Shown piece by piece: positions 61,833 through 64,000 of a stretch of 64,000 nucleotides of DNA. Below the pieces are notes generated by a model that was given only the letters and a program-made list of their open reading frames with translations, did no database searches and was not told the DNA's origin. The stretch is from the NCBI RefSeq assembly GCF_008923365.1, contig NZ_WBMR01000001.1:1-64000 (forward strand), in the 5' to 3' direction. The position numbers and the translations under genes are program-made. The stretch comes from Actinomadura montaniterrae. GTDB lineage: Bacteria; Actinomycetota; Actinomycetes; Streptosporangiales; Streptosporangiaceae. Every line of letters begins with the position of its first letter. Position 1 is the first letter of the stretch.

Positions 61833-62243
61833 GTGCATCTTCGGCAGCCCACCAGGTCTCGCCGTCCTGCCGTACTGGTGGCTGTGATGGCGGCCATCGC
61901 CGCCGTCCTGGTCGTGGTGGCGGTCGGCGTCCTGGTGCACGCGCACGACGACACGCCCAAGCCCCGGCGCGCCGCCGTCCCGCCACCCACGGCGCCGCCC
62001 GCGACCTACGATCTGGCCGCGCGCCTGGCCTGCCACGACGCCCTCCTGGGCGTGGAAGGCACGGCCAGCGCGAACGAGACCGCCATGCAGCAGGCCGTGA
62101 CGGCCGCGGAGGAGACCACTGTGGAGGCGCTGCGGGACATCCAGATCAAGTACGCGCCGACCGGCCGCCCCCCGGACGGCCCCACGCTGCAAGAGGCGGC
62201 GCGAGCAATAGGCCAATGGTGCAACGAACACCACGTGACCTGA
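61833..62243 (+). CDS. Small hypothetical membrane-anchored protein
   Basis: The 136-residue protein has one N-terminal membrane segment (AVLVAVMAAIAAVLVVVAVGVLV), a Pro-rich linker and a short helical outer domain with two cysteines (Cys68 and one near the end, in QWCNEHH). The GTG start lacks a clear ribosome site, so the start is uncertain. No family is recognised. Confidence 0.5.
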   Translation: MHLRQPTRSRRPAVLVAVMAAIAAVLVVVAVGVLVHAHDDTPKPRRAAVPPPTAPPATYDLAARLACHDALLGVEGTASANETAMQQAVTAAEETTVEALRDIQIKYAPTGRPPDGPTLQEAARAIGQWCNEHHVT

Positions 62244-62489
62244 TCAGTCCACACCCAGTGCGCTTGCGTGCGAAACGCGATGGCCACTCCGTCCCTCTGT
62301 CCAGCACCGATCGCACCCCGCGGCACGCTCGGCCGTCGGCCCCACTCCACGCCATGGGTCCCTCCCAGGTTCACGGCACGTCCCCTAGTGGCCACGGCGA
62401 TGCCCGTGTCCGCGGATGGGTTGCTGCGGATCTCGCATCGCCGCTGGGATCGCCATCTCCAGGTCGGGCGGAACGAGAGGACGCGGCCC

Positions 62490-63056
62490 GTGCAGACACA
62501 GGACCCGGACGAGGTCGAGGACGACGGGCACGGCCCCTGGCGCCGGCGGCTGGAAGTGCTCGGTGCGATCGCGGGCGTCATCGGCGCGATCGCGGCGGTG
62601 ATCGCCTTGAAGCCGGTGGTACTCCCAGACCACGGTGCAGCGGACGACCGGCCGTCCCGGCCGGCGACGTTCGCCTTCACCGATCCAGAGCCGGAGACGG
62701 TGGTGAAGACCAAATGCTCGTTCGAGGCGCGGGGCCAAGGGACCCCGCCCCCCGGCAAGAGCATCGCGGTGGCGACCCAGGAGTTGAACGAGCGGTACTA
62801 CTTCGAGTCGGCCGTCCATATCGAGCAAGGCAGGTGGACGGTCCCGATCCAGGTCGGCACCTCCGACACCCGCAAAGGGACGCGGTTTCAGCTCAGCGCG
62901 GTTTTGATGGACGCGGCCTGGGAGCGGTACTTGGGCGGGGTGACCGACGAGCAGGGCGCGACCTACTGGTCCTCCGAGGGCACGCCGGGAAGCGTAACCC
63001 TCAACACCCGCTGGACCACCCCGCCAACCACACCACCCAGCCCCGGCGTTTCATAG
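62490..63056 (+). CDS. Hypothetical single-pass membrane protein
   Basis: The 188-residue protein has an acidic cytoplasmic N-terminus, one membrane segment (LEVLGAIAGVIGAIAAVIAL) and an outer domain of about 130 residues containing TVVKTKCSFEARGQG and YYFESAVHIEQGRWTV. GTG 62490 follows GAGAGG at 9 bp; longer in-frame starts to 62268 have no ribosome site. Not recognised. Confidence 0.6.
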   Translation: MQTQDPDEVEDDGHGPWRRRLEVLGAIAGVIGAIAAVIALKPVVLPDHGAADDRPSRPATFAFTDPEPETVVKTKCSFEARGQGTPPPGKSIAVATQELNERYYFESAVHIEQGRWTVPIQVGTSDTRKGTRFQLSAVLMDAAWERYLGGVTDEQGATYWSSEGTPGSVTLNTRWTTPPTTPPSPGVS

Positions 63057-63153
63057 CCGAGACCCGATCAGGGCTCCGGCGTGCAGGTGCGCCTGACCTG
63101 TAACTTCGTGCGGGCCGGGGGTGGCGCGTCGGTTCGGTTGGTGGAGTTGTAGC

Positions 63154-63723
63154 GTGCGCTCCGTGGACGAGTTGTGCTTTCGGGGGAAAGATCGGTTCCG
63201 GCCGTCTTGGCTGCATTTCGCGGTTCTGGGCCTCGGGTTGGTCGTCGAAGGGGCCTTGACCTTCTCCCGGCTGGGCGTCGTCGGTTCGTGCGTGCTGCTG
63301 GGCGGGACGGCCCTGCTCGTCGGTCTGGGCAACGCCCTGGCGTTCCGGAGCTGGACCAGCGTCGGGGCGGCCGGCATCACCATCTGCCGGGGGATCGGGC
63401 GTGGTCGTGTTCACCCGTGGCGGGAGATCCGGTGGATCGACGTACGGGAGACCAAGAGCCAGTACGGGAGGGTGCTCGCGGCTCGTATCACCCTCGCGAA
63501 CGGGCGGCGTCGGTCGTTGCCCGCGCTCCAGCACAGTGACCGGTATCCCGACCCCGATTTCCAGGCGGACTTTCAGCGGGTGCTCAACTGGTGGGAGTCG
63601 AGCACGGACCCGGCCGCGCGGTCACGGCCGCCGGAGCGGGTGCGGAAGCAGGCGACGCCCCAGATGATCGGACTCGTGCTGGGCGTGCTCATCACGGTCA
63701 TCGTCGTGCTCGGCGTTCGCTGA
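63154..63723 (+). CDS. PH-domain-like membrane protein
   Basis: The 189-residue protein has two N-terminal membrane segments (FAVLGLGLVVEGALTF, LGGTALLVGLGNALA), a middle bacterial PH-like part (VGAAGITICRG, HPWREIRWIDVRE) and a C-terminal membrane segment (MIGLVLGVLITVIVVLGV). GTG 63154 has GGAG at 7 bp. It is likely an envelope protein of unknown role. Confidence 0.62.
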   Translation: MRSVDELCFRGKDRFRPSWLHFAVLGLGLVVEGALTFSRLGVVGSCVLLGGTALLVGLGNALAFRSWTSVGAAGITICRGIGRGRVHPWREIRWIDVRETKSQYGRVLAARITLANGRRRSLPALQHSDRYPDPDFQADFQRVLNWWESSTDPAARSRPPERVRKQATPQMIGLVLGVLITVIVVLGVR

Positions 63724-64000
63724 GCGGACCGTCCGGACGGGTGACCAGGATGCCGTGGCCGTCGCTGACGTGGCGAGGGCGGCGGCGTCGCGCATGGCGC
63801 CGTTGATGACGACGCCGGCCCAGCCCCGGCGGCAGCGGGTCCAGTGACCTGCGCATCTCCAGCAGGTCCCGTGCCTCCTCGGCCCGAGAAGGTCGACGAC
63901 GATTCACGGGGACGGGGCGAGCACGCGTCAGCTCGGCGGCCGGAGGTTCCGGTGCCGCCGAGCTGATGCGGATTCGCTGGTCGCCGCCGCGTCGGAGGCG
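63724..64000. other. Intergenic tail of the window with a strong hairpin
   Basis: No convincing gene is visible. A minus-strand frame of 69 codons is Arg-rich shadow sequence. The main feature is the hairpin at 63928-63966. Confidence 0.5.
63928..63966. terminator. Long perfect hairpin, probable terminator
   Basis: TCAGCTCGGCGGC at 63928-63940 and GCCGCCGAGCTGA at 63954-63966 are perfect 13-bp inverted arms. An inner CGGA/TCCG stem extends it. It lies about 200 bp after the last gene. Confidence 0.7.

Noticed and set aside
121..63907. Many long open frames antisense or frame-shifted to the listed genes
   Set aside because: In DNA this GC-rich such frames arise by chance; they are Arg-, Ala- and Gly-rich, lack domains and ribosome sites and lie opposite genes with clear family motifs.
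63698..63907. Minus-strand 69-codon gene at the end of the window
   Set aside because: It is Arg-rich, without a recognisable domain or ribosome site, and overlaps the 3' end of the preceding gene.
1..64000. Secondary metabolite gene cluster, suggested by the SARP, P450 and MMPL genes
   Set aside because: No core biosynthetic enzyme (PKS, NRPS, terpene synthase, RiPP) is present, and these genes are spread among unrelated functions.

Overview
The window is very GC-rich, codes densely on both strands with G/C in almost every third position, and often starts genes with GTG. Short overlapping start/stop junctions (ATGA, GTGA), several ECF sigma factors with YCII partners, a sigma gene followed by a CU044_5270-type protein, an ArsI like that of Thermomonospora, and a SARP regulator point to a filamentous actinobacterium, most likely Actinomadura or another Thermomonosporaceae. 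The species is an inference. I see no rRNA, tRNA, CRISPR array, insertion sequence or prophage.

Region 1 (1-16.1 kb) is a long same-strand catabolic locus: the tail of an upstream gene, an HpcH/HpaI-type aldolase, a LigJ-like (4-oxalomesaconate hydratase-like) amidohydrolase, a ThDP enzyme, three paralogues of the 4,5-dihydroxyphthalate decarboxylase (Pht5) fold, a DUF3500 protein, a second (LigI-like) amidohydrolase, a GntR/FCD regulator, a type-B carboxylesterase, an ABC permease and its lipoprotein binding protein (no ATPase in view), a Tat-exported propeller lactonase and a Tat-exported PD40 propeller. It reads as uptake and degradation of an aromatic acid or ester by decarboxylation, hydration and aldol cleavage. 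The substrate is unknown and no ring-cleavage dioxygenase is present.

Region 2 (16.1-24.3 kb) holds regulators and stress genes: two TetR genes, a quinone-oxidoreductase-like gene behind a tandem operator, an ECF sigma with its membrane partner, an SDR convergent with a LysR regulator, and a VOC-YCII-ECF42 sigma operon. Region 3 (24.4-27.5 kb) is an arsenic island: arsI, arsR, arsC, a second arsR and a fused arsM-arsN gene. Both arsR genes have palindromes lying over their own start codons.

Region 4 (27.5-36.7 kb) has a SnoaL-type sigma factor divergent from YCII and a DHA2 drug exporter, an XRE regulator divergent from a VOC protein, a second ECF42-YCII pair divergent from two SRPBCC genes, a polysaccharide deacetylase and an APH-type kinase. 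Region 5 (36.7-51.3 kb) is a potassium island: a KimA-like importer, a short KdpDE pair, a chimeric decayed lysA-like gene, a 27-residue membrane peptide, kdpFABC and a full-length KdpD with KdpE. Three promoters in this island carry the same four-part direct repeat with 11-21-11 bp spacing, a candidate KdpE (or PhoP-like) regulon box.

Region 6 (51.4-64 kb) has a lipoprotein, a SARP fused to membrane segments and a helix-hairpin-helix module, a NarL-type two-component system next to an MMPL exporter, a LacI regulator, a VOC protein divergent from a cytochrome P450 with an operator over its promoter, and three small membrane proteins of unknown function. The window ends with a strong hairpin.
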